DNA of 64,000 nt from Arsenicicoccus cauae (lineage in GTDB: Bacteria > Actinomycetota > Actinomycetes > Actinomycetales > Dermatophilaceae): NCBI RefSeq assembly GCF_009707125.1, contig NZ_WLVL01000040.1, positions 62,001 through 126,000 of the forward strand. The letters run 5' to 3'. Both the position numbers and the translations under genes were made by a program. Below, piece after piece: positions 26,708 through 35,428 of the stretch. How positions within the stretch are numbered: the stretch's first letter is position 1; every line of letters begins with the position of its first letter. The notes under the pieces are model-generated. The model was not told where the DNA came from. It made no database searches and saw only the letters and a program-made list of their open reading frames with translations.

Positions 26708-27637
26708 ATGGACAGCGCCGCGACCGACGGCCACCGCACCCCCTCGCTCGCCGAGGTCCTCGAGGTGCTGCGTGGCCTCTACCCAGAGGACACCGCCCAG
26801 TCGTGGGACCAGGTGGGGCTGGTGACCGGCGACCCCGACCAGCCCGTCAGGTCGGTCCTCCTGGCCGTGGATCCCACGCTCGACGTCGTCGACGAGGCCC
26901 GCGACCTGGGTGCCGACCTACTGGTCACGCACCACCCCCTGCTGCTGCGGGGCGTGCACAGCGTGGCCACCACGACGGCCAAGGGCGCCGCGATCACCCG
27001 GCTCGTCGTCGCGGACGTCGCGCTCTACTGCGCCCACACCAGCGCGGACGTCGCCGACGCCGGCGTCTCGCCGGCCCTGGCCGACGCGCTCGGCCTGCTC
27101 GACGTGGAGCCGCTGGCCGTCGAGGAGGGCCAGCGGCTCGGACGCGTCGGACGGTTGGCCCGGCCGACGACGCTGAGGTCGCTGACCGAGCACTTGGCGC
27201 ACGCGCTGCCGCCGACCCCCGTCGGCATCCGGGTCTCGGGCCCGGCCGACGCCCAGGTGGCTCGCGTGGCGGTGCTTGGCGGTGCCGGCGACAGCCTGTT
27301 CGACGAGGTCCGCGCGAGCGGGGCCGACGTCTACGTCACCTCGGACCTCAGGCACCACCCGGCCCTGGAGATGCGCGAGGAGGCCCGGGGCGGTGCGCCA
27401 TACCTCGTGGACGCCGGCCACTTCGCGACGGAGTGGCTGTGGCTCGACGTGGCGCGAGAGGCGCTGCTCCAGGGTCTGTCGGCGCGCGGGGCTACGGTGG
27501 AGGCCACGGTGTCGACACGCACGACCGACCCGTGGACCTTCCTCGTCCCCACCGACGGCGGCTGCGACAGCGCCGATCACACCCGCACCCAGGGCGCCGG
27601 CCCTGCCCGACCCAAGGAGGACGCCGGTGAAGGCTGA
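26708..27637 (+). CDS. Nif3-like dinuclear metal centre protein
   Basis: 309 residues of the Nif3/YbgI/YqfO family (DUF34), whose members hold two metal ions; some are annotated as GTP cyclohydrolase I type 2. SWDQVGLVTGDPDQPV, LLVTHHPLLLRGVHSV (histidine ligands), ALYCAHTSADVADAG, and VYVTSDLRHHPALEM with DAGHFATEW supply the metal site. The only plausible start is ATG 26708, two bases after tRNA-Val, so no ribosome binding site is possible in a processed mRNA. It overlaps the next gene by 11 bp and heads an operon. Confidence 0.9.
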   Translation: MDSAATDGHRTPSLAEVLEVLRGLYPEDTAQSWDQVGLVTGDPDQPVRSVLLAVDPTLDVVDEARDLGADLLVTHHPLLLRGVHSVATTTAKGAAITRLVVADVALYCAHTSADVADAGVSPALADALGLLDVEPLAVEEGQRLGRVGRLARPTTLRSLTEHLAHALPPTPVGIRVSGPADAQVARVAVLGGAGDSLFDEVRASGADVYVTSDLRHHPALEMREEARGGAPYLVDAGHFATEWLWLDVAREALLQGLSARGATVEATVSTRTTDPWTFLVPTDGGCDSADHTRTQGAGPARPKEDAGEG

Positions 27638-28367
27638 ACCCGCACGCCAGTGGCGCCTGCTCGACCTCGCCGAGCTCGACACCCGCCTGGACCAGATCGC
27701 CCACCGCCTCCGTTCCTCCGACGAGCAGCGAGCGGTCGACGCCGCCACCCAGCGGCGGCAGGCCCTGGACACCGAGCTCGTGCTCGCCCGCACCGCGGTG
27801 AGCGACGTCCAGCGCGAGATCACGCGGGCGGAGGACGAGGTCCAGATGGTCCGCGACCGGATGACCCGCAACCAGGGCCGTCTCGACTCCGGGCAGGGCA
27901 CGGCCAAGGACCTGCAGGCGCTCCAGCACGAGCTCGAGTCGCTGCGCCGCCGCCAGGGCACCCTGGAGGACCTCGAGCTCGAGGTCATGGAGCGGGCCGA
28001 GGAGCACCAGGCCACGCTGGACCGGCTGGAGGCCCGGGCGGCCACGCTCCAGCAGGAGCTCGACGAGGCGACGGCTGCCCGCGACGAGCTGGTCCGCACC
28101 CTCGAGGCCGAGCGGGAGCAGGTGACCGGCCGTCGCGAGGGCGTCGCGGCCGGTGTCGGGGATGACCTGCTGGGTCTCTACACCAAGGTGCGGGACCAGG
28201 TCGGGGGCGTCGGGGCGGCGGCGCTGCGCCAGCGTCGCTGCGAGGGCTGCCACATGGAGCTCAACAACGTCGACCTCGGCCGCATCCGGGCAGCCGCCGA
28301 GGACGAGGTCCTCCGCTGCGAGGAGTGCCGCCGGATCCTCGTGCGCACGGCCGAGTCGGGTCTGTGA
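27627..28367 (+). CDS. Coiled-coil zinc ribbon protein
   Basis: 246 residues. Residues 10-185 are almost wholly heptad-repeat coiled coil, forming a long helical hairpin; the C terminus is a zinc ribbon (RCEGCHMELNNVDLGRI... VLRCEECRRIL, four cysteines). This is the Rv2229c/HP0958 type, which has been linked to nucleic acid binding. GTG 27627 follows AAGGAGG (27614-27620). It overlaps nif3 upstream and the RNase H gene downstream, so the three are translationally coupled. Confidence 0.88.
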   Translation: MKAEPARQWRLLDLAELDTRLDQIAHRLRSSDEQRAVDAATQRRQALDTELVLARTAVSDVQREITRAEDEVQMVRDRMTRNQGRLDSGQGTAKDLQALQHELESLRRRQGTLEDLELEVMERAEEHQATLDRLEARAATLQQELDEATAARDELVRTLEAEREQVTGRREGVAAGVGDDLLGLYTKVRDQVGGVGAAALRQRRCEGCHMELNNVDLGRIRAAAEDEVLRCEECRRILVRTAESGL

Positions 28368-29593
28368 CGCGGCTCGTCGTCGAGGCCGACGGGGGATCCC
28401 GGGGCAACCCGGGGGTCGCGGGCTACGGCGCGTTGGTGCGTGACGGCGCCACCGGCCGGGTGCTCGCCGAGCGCGCGGCGCCGCTGGGCAAGCAGAGCAA
28501 CAACGTCGCGGAGTACTCCGGCCTCATCGCCGGACTCGAGGCGGCGGCGCGCATCGACCTGGCCGCCGACGTCGAGGTCCGCATGGACTCCAAGCTCGTC
28601 GTCGAGCAGATGTCCGGCCGGTGGAAGGTCAAGCACGAGGACATGCGCCGACTGGCCCTCGAGGCGCGCGAGCTGTGCCGCGCGCGGTCGGCTGCCGGCG
28701 GGTCGGTGCGCTTCACCTGGATCCCGCGGGCCGACAACACGGCGGCCGACAAGCTGTCCAACGACGGCATGGACGGCCTCACGATCGACAGGTCGTATGC
28801 CGAGGGCCCCGGCGCGTCGACCAACGACGGGACCCGGCCGGACGCCGTGATCGACCGCGCCCCCGGGCAGGCACCCGTCATCGAGGAGGAGTCGGCGGAC
28901 CGTGAGGAGGGCGCCGAGGGGGAGCCCCTGACCGGCCGTGAGGTCACCGACCCGGTGCCTGGCGCGGCCCCCGATCTCGGGGTGCCCACCCGCGTCCTGC
29001 TGGTGCGCCACGGCCTCACCGACTTCACCGTGCGTGGGTGGCTCGACGGGCGCGGGGGAGAGGACCCAGGGCTCAACCAGGACGGCGTCGCCCAGGCGCA
29101 GGCCTGCGCGGACGCCGTGCGGCGGCTCGTCGGGCCGGATGCCCGTGTGCTCACCAGCGGGTTGTACCGCGCCCGCCAGACTGGTGCGGCGATCGCCGCG
29201 GCCCTCGGCGTCGAGGCCACCGAGGACGACCGGTTCGACGAGCAGGGCCTGGGGGACTGGGACGGGAAGTCCATGGGCCAGGTCGCCGCGCGGTGGCCGG
29301 ACGAGCTGGCGGCCCTGCGGACCGACCCCGCCTACGCACGCCCCGGGGGAGAGAGCCATGACGAGCTGCGCGAGCGCGTCCTCGCCGGGTGGCGGGAGGT
29401 CGTGGCCGCCGGAGGGGCCACCGTGCTGGTCGGGCACCGCAAACCCTTCCTCGTGGTGCTGGCCGAGGTGCTCGGGATCCCGCACGACCGCTTCTGGCGG
29501 CTGGCGCTCGCGCCCGGCTCGCTGACCGGCGTCGAGGTGTGGGCCGACGGCAACGCCTCCGTGTCGTTCGTCAACCGGACCTCCCACCTCTGA
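28364..29593 (+). CDS. Bifunctional RNase HI / histidine phosphatase
   Basis: 409 residues. Residues 1-140 are RNase HI with acidic residues Asp9, Glu50, Asp75 and Asp124 (VEADGGSRGNPG, VAEYSGLIAGLEA, VRMDSKLVVEQMSGRWKVK, PRADNTAAD). A disordered acidic linker (150-205) joins it to a histidine phosphatase starting VLLVRHGLTDF (catalytic His216), like CobC. The same fusion is Rv2228c in M. tuberculosis, where the RNase H removes RNA-DNA hybrids. The GTG start overlaps the preceding TGA. Confidence 0.93.
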   Translation: MTRLVVEADGGSRGNPGVAGYGALVRDGATGRVLAERAAPLGKQSNNVAEYSGLIAGLEAAARIDLAADVEVRMDSKLVVEQMSGRWKVKHEDMRRLALEARELCRARSAAGGSVRFTWIPRADNTAADKLSNDGMDGLTIDRSYAEGPGASTNDGTRPDAVIDRAPGQAPVIEEESADREEGAEGEPLTGREVTDPVPGAAPDLGVPTRVLLVRHGLTDFTVRGWLDGRGGEDPGLNQDGVAQAQACADAVRRLVGPDARVLTSGLYRARQTGAAIAAALGVEATEDDRFDEQGLGDWDGKSMGQVAARWPDELAALRTDPAYARPGGESHDELRERVLAGWREVVAAGGATVLVGHRKPFLVVLAEVLGIPHDRFWRLALAPGSLTGVEVWADGNASVSFVNRTSHL

Positions 29594-29666
29594 CCCTCTG
29601 CCAGGCGTCGACCCGGGCCCATTCGTCACCAATGACGTCTTCGCGGGAGACCATGAACGATCCACT

Positions 29667-29724
29667 CCCGCCAGAGGTGACCACTCGACGAGCGAGGGGC
29701 CCCGCCAGAGGTGACCACTCGACG
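29667..29724. repeat. 24-bp direct repeat downstream of the RNase H gene
   Basis: The same 24 bases (beginning CCCGCCAGAGGTGACC) occur at 29667-29690 and 29701-29724, a 34-bp period, in the gap between convergent genes. No coding or hairpin role is clear. Confidence 0.7.
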
Positions 29725-29755
29725 GGGGAACGGAGGCAGAGGTCGGGCGGTGTGC

Positions 29756-30502
29756 CTAGCGCGGGGACGTGTCGAGGACGAAGGGGCGTCCGACCCGGGC
29801 TGGCGGCTCCAGCGTCACGTCGAAGGTCGCCGAGAGCGCGTCGGCCAGCGCCCGCGGGGTGCGAGGCGTCGTGCCCAGCTCGCAGATCGCCCGCGTGACG
29901 AGCCCACGTGTGTGCTTGGCCATGTGGGTGGCGCCGGGCACCCGCACCTGCACCCAGCGCCGTGCGAGCTCCCCCGCGGGAGGCCAGGCTGCGGCATACG
30001 TGCTGGACCGGCAGTCCACGACCAGGCCGCTCCCGGCGGCACCGGCGAGCAGCGGCTCGACCCGCGGCCGCCACCACGTCGCCAACGGCCCCAGCGCGCC
30101 GAGCCGCACGCCCATCGACAGCCGGTACGGCGCCACACGGTCGGAGAGGCGCAGCGCGCCGTGCAGCGCGGACTGGACCACGACGAACCTCCGGGCCCGG
30201 CGCAGCCCCGCGGCGTCCAGGGACGCGAGGTCGAGCGCGTCGTACAGCACGCCGGCGTAGAGCTCGGACACCGGCACGGCGGGGGCGGTGTCCAGGTGCA
30301 GGTTCCGGGCGATCTCGTCGGCGAGCCCCCTCGACACGCCGAGCGTCGCGGGGGCGTCCTCGCGGGCGGACACCCGCTCGAGCTCCCGCGCCACCGCGAG
30401 CCGGGAGGGGGTCAGCTCCGGCCACGACAACGACTCGGGGCGCCAGGCCCGGCCCCGGGGGCGGGACGACTTCGACTCCGACGGGGGCAGCAGGATCAGC
30501 AC
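29756..30502 (-). CDS. yaaA: Peroxide stress protein YaaA
   Basis: 248 residues of the DUF328/UPF0246 family. The start LILLPPSESKSSRPRGRAW, the segment GVLYDALDLASLDAAGLRRARRFVVVQSALHGALRLSD, and THMAKHTRGLVTRAI are typical. In E. coli YaaA binds DNA and limits iron-dependent damage during peroxide stress. GTG 30502 is 6 nt from TAGGCT (minus strand, 30509-30514), a leaderless arrangement, divergent from the RNB ribonuclease gene. Confidence 0.9.
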   Translation of the reverse strand: MLILLPPSESKSSRPRGRAWRPESLSWPELTPSRLAVARELERVSAREDAPATLGVSRGLADEIARNLHLDTAPAVPVSELYAGVLYDALDLASLDAAGLRRARRFVVVQSALHGALRLSDRVAPYRLSMGVRLGALGPLATWWRPRVEPLLAGAAGSGLVVDCRSSTYAAAWPPAGELARRWVQVRVPGATHMAKHTRGLVTRAICELGTTPRTPRALADALSATFDVTLEPPARVGRPFVLDTSPR

Positions 30503-30508
30503 CGGGAC

Positions 30509-30528
30509 AGCCTAGGGCCCCCTAGAGT
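30509..30528. promoter_or_regulatory. Back-to-back -10 boxes of yaaA and the RNB gene
   Basis: TAGGCT on the minus strand (30509-30514, for yaaA) and TAGAGT on the plus strand (30523-30528, for the RNB gene) are only 8 bp apart. The two polymerase footprints must overlap, so the promoters should exclude each other. Confidence 0.6.
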
Positions 30529-30535
30529 GACGCCC

Positions 30536-31990
30536 ATGGCTGCGACCCGCACGATCCTGACCTCCGCCCCGGGGGGCGACGAGCTTCATCGCGCGTTCGA
30601 CGCGATCCGCGCCGAGCTCGACGTGCCAGGCGAGTTCCCCGCCGAGGCGCTGGCCGAGGCGGAGCAGGCGGCTGCCCGCGCGGTGCGGGTCGGCGCCGAC
30701 CTGACCGACCTGCCGTTCATCACCATCGACCCGGCGGGGGCCATGGACCTCGACCAGGCCATGCACCTGGAGCGGGACGGCGCCGGCGGCGTGCGGGTCC
30801 GCTACGCCATCGCCGACGTGCCGGCGTTCGTGAGCCCGGACGGCCCGATCGACGCGGAGGCGCGCCGCCGCGGCCAGACCATCTATGCCCCGGACCGGCG
30901 CACGCCGCTGCACCCGACGCGGCTCAGCGAGGACGCCGCGAGCCTGCTGCCCGGGGTGGAGCGTCCCGCGTTCGTGTGGGACCTGCGGGTCGACGCGGAC
31001 GGCGCCGTGCGGCTGGAGTCCCTCGACCGCGCCATGGTGCGCTCCAGCGCGAGGCTCGACTACGAGCAGGTGCAGCGCGACCTCGACGCCGGCACCGCCG
31101 ACCCGATGCTGGGGCTGCTCCGGCAGGTCGGCCTGGCGCGGCAGGCCCAGGAGCGCGCCCGCGGAGGGGCGAGCCTGCCGATGCCCGAGCAGGAGGTCGA
31201 GGGTGACGCCGAGCACGGCTACCGCCTCGTGCTGCGGCCGCTCGCCCCCGTCGAGGACTGGAACGCCCAGATCTCGCTCATGACCGGCATGGCGGCGGCC
31301 GAGGTGATGCTCGGCGCCGGCGTCGGGATCCTGCGCACCATGCCGCCGGCCGACGAGCGCGACGTCGCCCGGCTGCGGCGCCAGTGCGCCGCCCTCGGCG
31401 TCGCCTGGGGCCCGGACCAGCCGTATGGCGAGATGCTGCAGTCGCTGGACCGCACCGACCCGCGTCACCTCGCGGTGATCCACGCCGCCACGAGCCTGTT
31501 CCGGGGCGCGTCCTACACGCCGTTCGACGGCGCCGCGCCGGAGCAGACCCGCCACGCCGCCCTGGCCGCGAGCTATGCCCACGTCACGGCGCCCCTGCGG
31601 CGGCTCGTCGACCGGTTCGGCCTCGTGGTCTGCGAGGCTGCTGCGGCGGGCCGCGAGGTGCCGGGCTGGGCCCGGGCCGCTCTCCCGGCTCTGCCCGAGC
31701 TCATGCGCTCCTCAGACCGGCGGGCCAAGGCCGTCGAGCGCGCCTGCACCGACGCCGTGGAGGCGTCGGTGCTGGCGCCCCGCGTCGGAGAGACCTTCGC
31801 CGCCAGCGTCGTCGACCGGTCGGACAAGGGGCCCGCGCTCGTCCAGCTCGTCGACGTGCCCGTCCTGGCCCCCTGCTCCGGCGATGACCTCGAGCTGGGC
31901 AGCACCCTCGAGGTGAGACTGGTCGAGGCCTCGGTCGAGCGCCGCCGGGTGGCCTTCGAGGCGGTGGGCTCCCCGGCATACGGCCGCTAG
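30536..31990 (+). CDS. RNB-domain exoribonuclease
   Basis: 484 residues with the RNase II/R catalytic domain: DLPFITIDPAGAMDLDQAMHLER contains the aspartates that bind magnesium, and the segments TIYAPDRRTPLHPTRLSEDAASLLPG and HAALAASYAHVTAPLRRLVDRF are conserved. It lacks the N-terminal cold-shock domains and the basic tail of RNase R, as do most short actinobacterial forms. It degrades RNA 3' to 5'. ATG 30536 is 7 nt from its -10 box. Its TAG stop is the first half of the rnpB -10 box. Confidence 0.9.
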   Translation: MAATRTILTSAPGGDELHRAFDAIRAELDVPGEFPAEALAEAEQAAARAVRVGADLTDLPFITIDPAGAMDLDQAMHLERDGAGGVRVRYAIADVPAFVSPDGPIDAEARRRGQTIYAPDRRTPLHPTRLSEDAASLLPGVERPAFVWDLRVDADGAVRLESLDRAMVRSSARLDYEQVQRDLDAGTADPMLGLLRQVGLARQAQERARGGASLPMPEQEVEGDAEHGYRLVLRPLAPVEDWNAQISLMTGMAAAEVMLGAGVGILRTMPPADERDVARLRRQCAALGVAWGPDQPYGEMLQSLDRTDPRHLAVIHAATSLFRGASYTPFDGAAPEQTRHAALAASYAHVTAPLRRLVDRFGLVVCEAAAAGREVPGWARAALPALPELMRSSDRRAKAVERACTDAVEASVLAPRVGETFAASVVDRSDKGPALVQLVDVPVLAPCSGDDLELGSTLEVRLVEASVERRRVAFEAVGSPAYGR

Positions 31991-31993
31991 ACT
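31988..31993 (+). promoter_or_regulatory. -10 box of rnpB overlapping a stop codon
   Basis: TAGACT; its first three bases are the TAG stop of the RNB ribonuclease gene. Spacing to the RNA 5' end (about 32002) fits. Confidence 0.6.
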
Positions 31994-32001
31994 GGCCCCG
32001 G

Positions 32002-32375
32002 GATGAGTCGGTCGGGCGATCGCGTCACCGTCATGGTGCCGAGGAACGTCCGGGCTTCGAAGGGCAAGGTGGTGGCTAACGGCCACCCGGGGCGACCCGC
32101 GGGACAGTGCCACAGAGAACAGACCGCCACCCGGCTCCGGCCGTGGTGGTAAGGGTGAAACGGTGGTGCAAGAGACCACCAGCGTCGTGGGTGACCACGG
32201 CGGCTAGGTAAACCCCACCTGAAGCAAGCTCAGACAGTGCGCGTCCGAGGGCTGCCCGCCCGAGCGCACGGGTGGAGCGCTCGAGGTGGTCGGCAACGGC
32301 CACCCTAGATGGATGATCGCCCATCCCCGGGAGACCGGGGTGGACAGAACCCGGCGTACAGACCGACTCATCCCG
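32002..32375 (+). ncRNA. rnpB: RNase P RNA, bacterial class A
   Basis: The ends pair: GATGAGTCGGTC (32003) with GACCGACTCATC (32361-32372). Universal elements are present in order: GAGGAACGTCCGGGC (P4 5' strand, 32040 on), GACAGTGCCACAGAGAACAGACC, GGTAAGGGTGAAACGGTGG, GGTAAACCCCACC, GAAGCAAG, and ACAGAACCCGGCGTACAG (P4 3' strand). It is the catalytic RNA that matures tRNA 5' ends. Exact ends are estimated to a few bases. The gene overlaps no CDS and follows an RNA-degrading enzyme. Confidence 0.96.
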
Positions 32376-32456
32376 CCCACGGGCGAGTCACCGGATCACT
32401 ACACTGCGTAGTCCAGGGTCTGCGGCGCCCCGCCGCCCCCCGAAAGCGAGGTATCG

Positions 32457-33995
32457 GTGGGACGTTGGTCGACCTCCCTCGGCCTGGGCTGCTTCTATCT
32501 CCTGCTGGCCGTCGTGGACCTGGTCCCCTCGCGGACCGGGTGGGGCCTCGACCCCGCTCGGACGGTGCGGTTCGCGACGTATGCCGCGGCCTACCTCGTG
32601 CTGATGGGCTCCATCGCCTGGGCCCTGCGCCGGCACCCGTCGCGCCGCAACGCGTTCACGTACGCCCTGCTCGTGGCCTTTGGTGTGTACACCGTCGGGG
32701 ACTACGTCAGCGACCTCACGGTCGACCTCGTCTACGGCCACGACCGGCAGCTGGCCGACCCCGGGGACGCCCTCATGCTCGGTGCCTACACCATCGCCCT
32801 CACCGGCTATGTGCGGCTGGTGGCGAGGGCGCGCGAGCGGGTCAGCCTCGCCCGCACCCTGGACACGATGATCCTGACCGTGGCTCTCGGCACGCTCGCG
32901 TGGATCACCCTCGTGGTTCCCGGGCTGCGGTCCCCGCTGTTCCAGGGGCACCCGTCCTCGGCCATCGTCTGCGCGCTCTTCCCCGTCCTGGACCTCGTGC
33001 TCCTGGCGGTCGGGGCGATCCGCGTGATGTCACGGCTCCCCGTCAGCTGGGGCGCGATCATCGGGCTGGCCTGCCCGGCCCTGCTGCTGGTGGGCGACTG
33101 CCTCGACTTCGCCAACCTGATCCGTGACCGCCAGGCGCCGGACGCCGCGCACGTCGCGTGGCTGCTCGCCTACGGGGCCGTGGCCGTCGCCGTCAACGCC
33201 CCCGCCGGCGCCAACCTGGGGACCGGCGCCCGGGAGCTGGATGCGCGGCTGACCGCGCGCCACCACGTCCCCTGGCTGTTCGGCATGGGGATGCTGCCCG
33301 TCGGCGTCTACGGCTGGCAGCTGGTCCACGCGCCGAGCGGCGGCTCCGTGCCGGACGGGTCTGCGCTGTCGGTGTCGATGCTGCTGATGTTCGCGCTGGT
33401 CGTGGCCAGGGCCGCCGGCATGCTCCGCACCTCCGACCAGCAGTCCGAGGTCCTCGAGGTGCTGGCCCGCAACGACCACCTCACCGGGCTGCCCAACCGG
33501 CGCACCGGTGACGCCGAGCTGGGCCGGGCGCTTCTGCGGGTGGAGCAGACGGGGGAGCCCCTCAGCGTGACCATCATCGACCTGGACCGGTTCAAGGCCT
33601 TCAACGACAGCTTCGGGCACCACGCGGGCGACGAGCTGCTCGTCGGGTGCGCCCACCGCTGGAGCGACCTGCTCGGCCCGGCCGAGGTGCTGGCGCGCTA
33701 CGGAGGAGAGGAGTTCGTCCTCGTGACCGTGGGGCTGCCCACCTCGGCGGTCCTGGACCTGCTGGACCGGCTCCGAGCAGCGACCCCCCGGCAGCAGACC
33801 TTCTCCGCCGGGGTTGCCCAGTGGCAGCGCGACGACTCCGCCGCAGACCTGGTGGCCCGCGCCGACGAGGCGCTCTACGCCGCCAAGGCCAACGGGCGTG
33901 CGCGCACCTACCTGTGGGAGACGCGCGATCGTGCCGTCGACGCCGCAGGTGGCGCGAGCGGCGCGCGGCACGGGTCGGGTGGCAGGTCGCGGTGA
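32457..33995 (+). CDS. Membrane-bound diguanylate cyclase
   Basis: 512 residues. Residues 1-320 form a sensor of about nine transmembrane helices with no known named domain. The cytoplasmic GGDEF domain starts RNDHLTGLPNRRTGDAE and has an intact active site GGEEF (about 416-420), so it can make c-di-GMP from GTP. The RxxD inhibitory site is absent. It ends SAGVAQWQRDDSAADLVARADEALYAAKANGR. GTG 32457 follows GCGAGG. Its stop overlaps the start of a paralogue by 4 bp. Confidence 0.9.
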   Translation: MGRWSTSLGLGCFYLLLAVVDLVPSRTGWGLDPARTVRFATYAAAYLVLMGSIAWALRRHPSRRNAFTYALLVAFGVYTVGDYVSDLTVDLVYGHDRQLADPGDALMLGAYTIALTGYVRLVARARERVSLARTLDTMILTVALGTLAWITLVVPGLRSPLFQGHPSSAIVCALFPVLDLVLLAVGAIRVMSRLPVSWGAIIGLACPALLLVGDCLDFANLIRDRQAPDAAHVAWLLAYGAVAVAVNAPAGANLGTGARELDARLTARHHVPWLFGMGMLPVGVYGWQLVHAPSGGSVPDGSALSVSMLLMFALVVARAAGMLRTSDQQSEVLEVLARNDHLTGLPNRRTGDAELGRALLRVEQTGEPLSVTIIDLDRFKAFNDSFGHHAGDELLVGCAHRWSDLLGPAEVLARYGGEEFVLVTVGLPTSAVLDLLDRLRAATPRQQTFSAGVAQWQRDDSAADLVARADEALYAAKANGRARTYLWETRDRAVDAAGGASGARHGSGGRSR

Positions 33996-35419
33996 AGGAG
34001 CGCCAGCTGGTCTTTCGCCTGGCGGCGACCATCGCCGCGGGCGTCCTCGTGACCTACCTGTGGGTGCCGGTCGAGGAACGACTCGACCTGGCCCGGGTGG
34101 CGATCGCAGTCGTGCCCCTCACCTTCCTCGCCGGCATCCTCCTCTATCGCCCGCCCGGCCGTGCCATCTGGTGGTGCCTGCTGGTCGGGACGGGAGCCTG
34201 GGGCCTGCTCACCCTCCCGCTGCCGGCGATGCGCGCGGAGGTCCTCCCGGGGGTGCTGGTGAGCGACCTGCTGTCCATCGTCGGTTATGTCGTGGTCATC
34301 GCGGGGGTCGTGTCGGCGTCCGGTCGCGTCACCAGCGAGGCCGCGCGCAGCGTGGCGCTGGACGGCACGATCTTCGGTCTCGGGTGCGCAGCCGTCATCT
34401 GGTCCTTCGCTGCAGAGACGCAGGTCGCCACCTCGGCGAGCACCTTCAGCACCGTCACGTCACCGTTGCTCGACCTGCTCGTGATCATCGCCGCGTCCCG
34501 GATCGTGCTGACGTCCGGCGGGGCGCCCTCCCCGGTCCTGCTCGTGCTCGGGCTGAGCGCCAAGACGGTCGGCGACGTCCTGCAGGTGGTCGACCCCATC
34601 CGCGTCCAGGGTGGCTACTCGAGCGCCATGTTCTGGTATGTCCTCAGCGCGCTCGTCTCCGGCCTGGGGGCCCTCCATCCGTCCATGGCGCGGTTCGCCG
34701 TGCGGTCGCACAAGCCGTCCGCCGGGCTCGAGCGGATCCATCTCAGCGTCCTGGCCGTCGCCGCAGTGATGCCGCCGCTGATGCTCCTGCGCCAGCACGA
34801 CCGGCCCCAGGGGCTGAGCGCCTGGCCCCTGCTGGTCATGACGGCTGTCGTCTTCGGCCTGGTCATGCTTCGGCTGGGCCGGATGATGCGCCTGGTGGAC
34901 CAGCAGCGCGACCAGCTGCAGTCGCTGGCCCGGACCGATCACCTGACCTCCTTGCCCAACCGGCGCACGGGGGAGGCGGAGATGCACCGGATGGTGGCGG
35001 AGGCCATCGAGCAGGACGTCCCGCTGGTGGTGGCCCTGCTCGACCTCGACCACTTCAAGGCCTACAACGACCTGCACGGCCACCCGGCGGGCGACCGGCT
35101 CCTCGAGACGACCGCGTCGGCCTGGCGCCGGAGCCTCCCGCCGGACGTCTTCCTCAGCCGGCATGGCGGCGAGGAGTTCCTTATGCTCGCCAAGGGGCGG
35201 CACCCGGACAACGTCCGGCTTCTGCTGGAGGGGCTGCGGGGCGCCGCGCGGACCGGCCAGACCTTCTCGGGCGGCGTCGCCGTGTGGGACGGCATCGAGA
35301 GCGTCGCGGCGATGGTGGCCCGCGCCGACGTGGCCCTGTATGCCGCCAAGGCCGGGGGCCGTGACGCCGTGCGGTTCTCCCAGACGCGCCCCGTGGTGCT
35401 GGACAGGGCCGACGCCTAG
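33992..35419 (+). CDS. Membrane-bound diguanylate cyclase, paralogue of the preceding gene
   Basis: 475 residues with the same plan: about eight transmembrane helices, then RTDHLTSLPNRRTGEAEMHR and GGEEF (about 391-395). No RxxD site is seen. The membrane part differs more than the GGDEF part, so the pair is an old tandem duplication with possibly different signals. The 4-bp overlap (GTGA) makes equal amounts of the two likely. The TAG stop forms part of the next gene's -10 box. Confidence 0.9.
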   Translation: MKERQLVFRLAATIAAGVLVTYLWVPVEERLDLARVAIAVVPLTFLAGILLYRPPGRAIWWCLLVGTGAWGLLTLPLPAMRAEVLPGVLVSDLLSIVGYVVVIAGVVSASGRVTSEAARSVALDGTIFGLGCAAVIWSFAAETQVATSASTFSTVTSPLLDLLVIIAASRIVLTSGGAPSPVLLVLGLSAKTVGDVLQVVDPIRVQGGYSSAMFWYVLSALVSGLGALHPSMARFAVRSHKPSAGLERIHLSVLAVAAVMPPLMLLRQHDRPQGLSAWPLLVMTAVVFGLVMLRLGRMMRLVDQQRDQLQSLARTDHLTSLPNRRTGEAEMHRMVAEAIEQDVPLVVALLDLDHFKAYNDLHGHPAGDRLLETTASAWRRSLPPDVFLSRHGGEEFLMLAKGRHPDNVRLLLEGLRGAARTGQTFSGGVAVWDGIESVAAMVARADVALYAAKAGGRDAVRFSQTRPVVLDRADA

Positions 35420-35422
35420 GGT
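35417..35422 (+). promoter_or_regulatory. -10 box of the MBL gene overlapping a stop codon
   Basis: TAGGGT; the TAG is the stop codon of the second diguanylate cyclase. The ATG of the next gene is 6 nt downstream. Confidence 0.6.
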
Positions 35423-35428
35423 TGAGGC

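Noticed and set aside
26443-26739. Short frame reading through the 50-bp units (GGIIDLGDE...)
   Set aside because: A 50-bp period shifts the frame at each unit and the two loci are read differently, so it is not coding.
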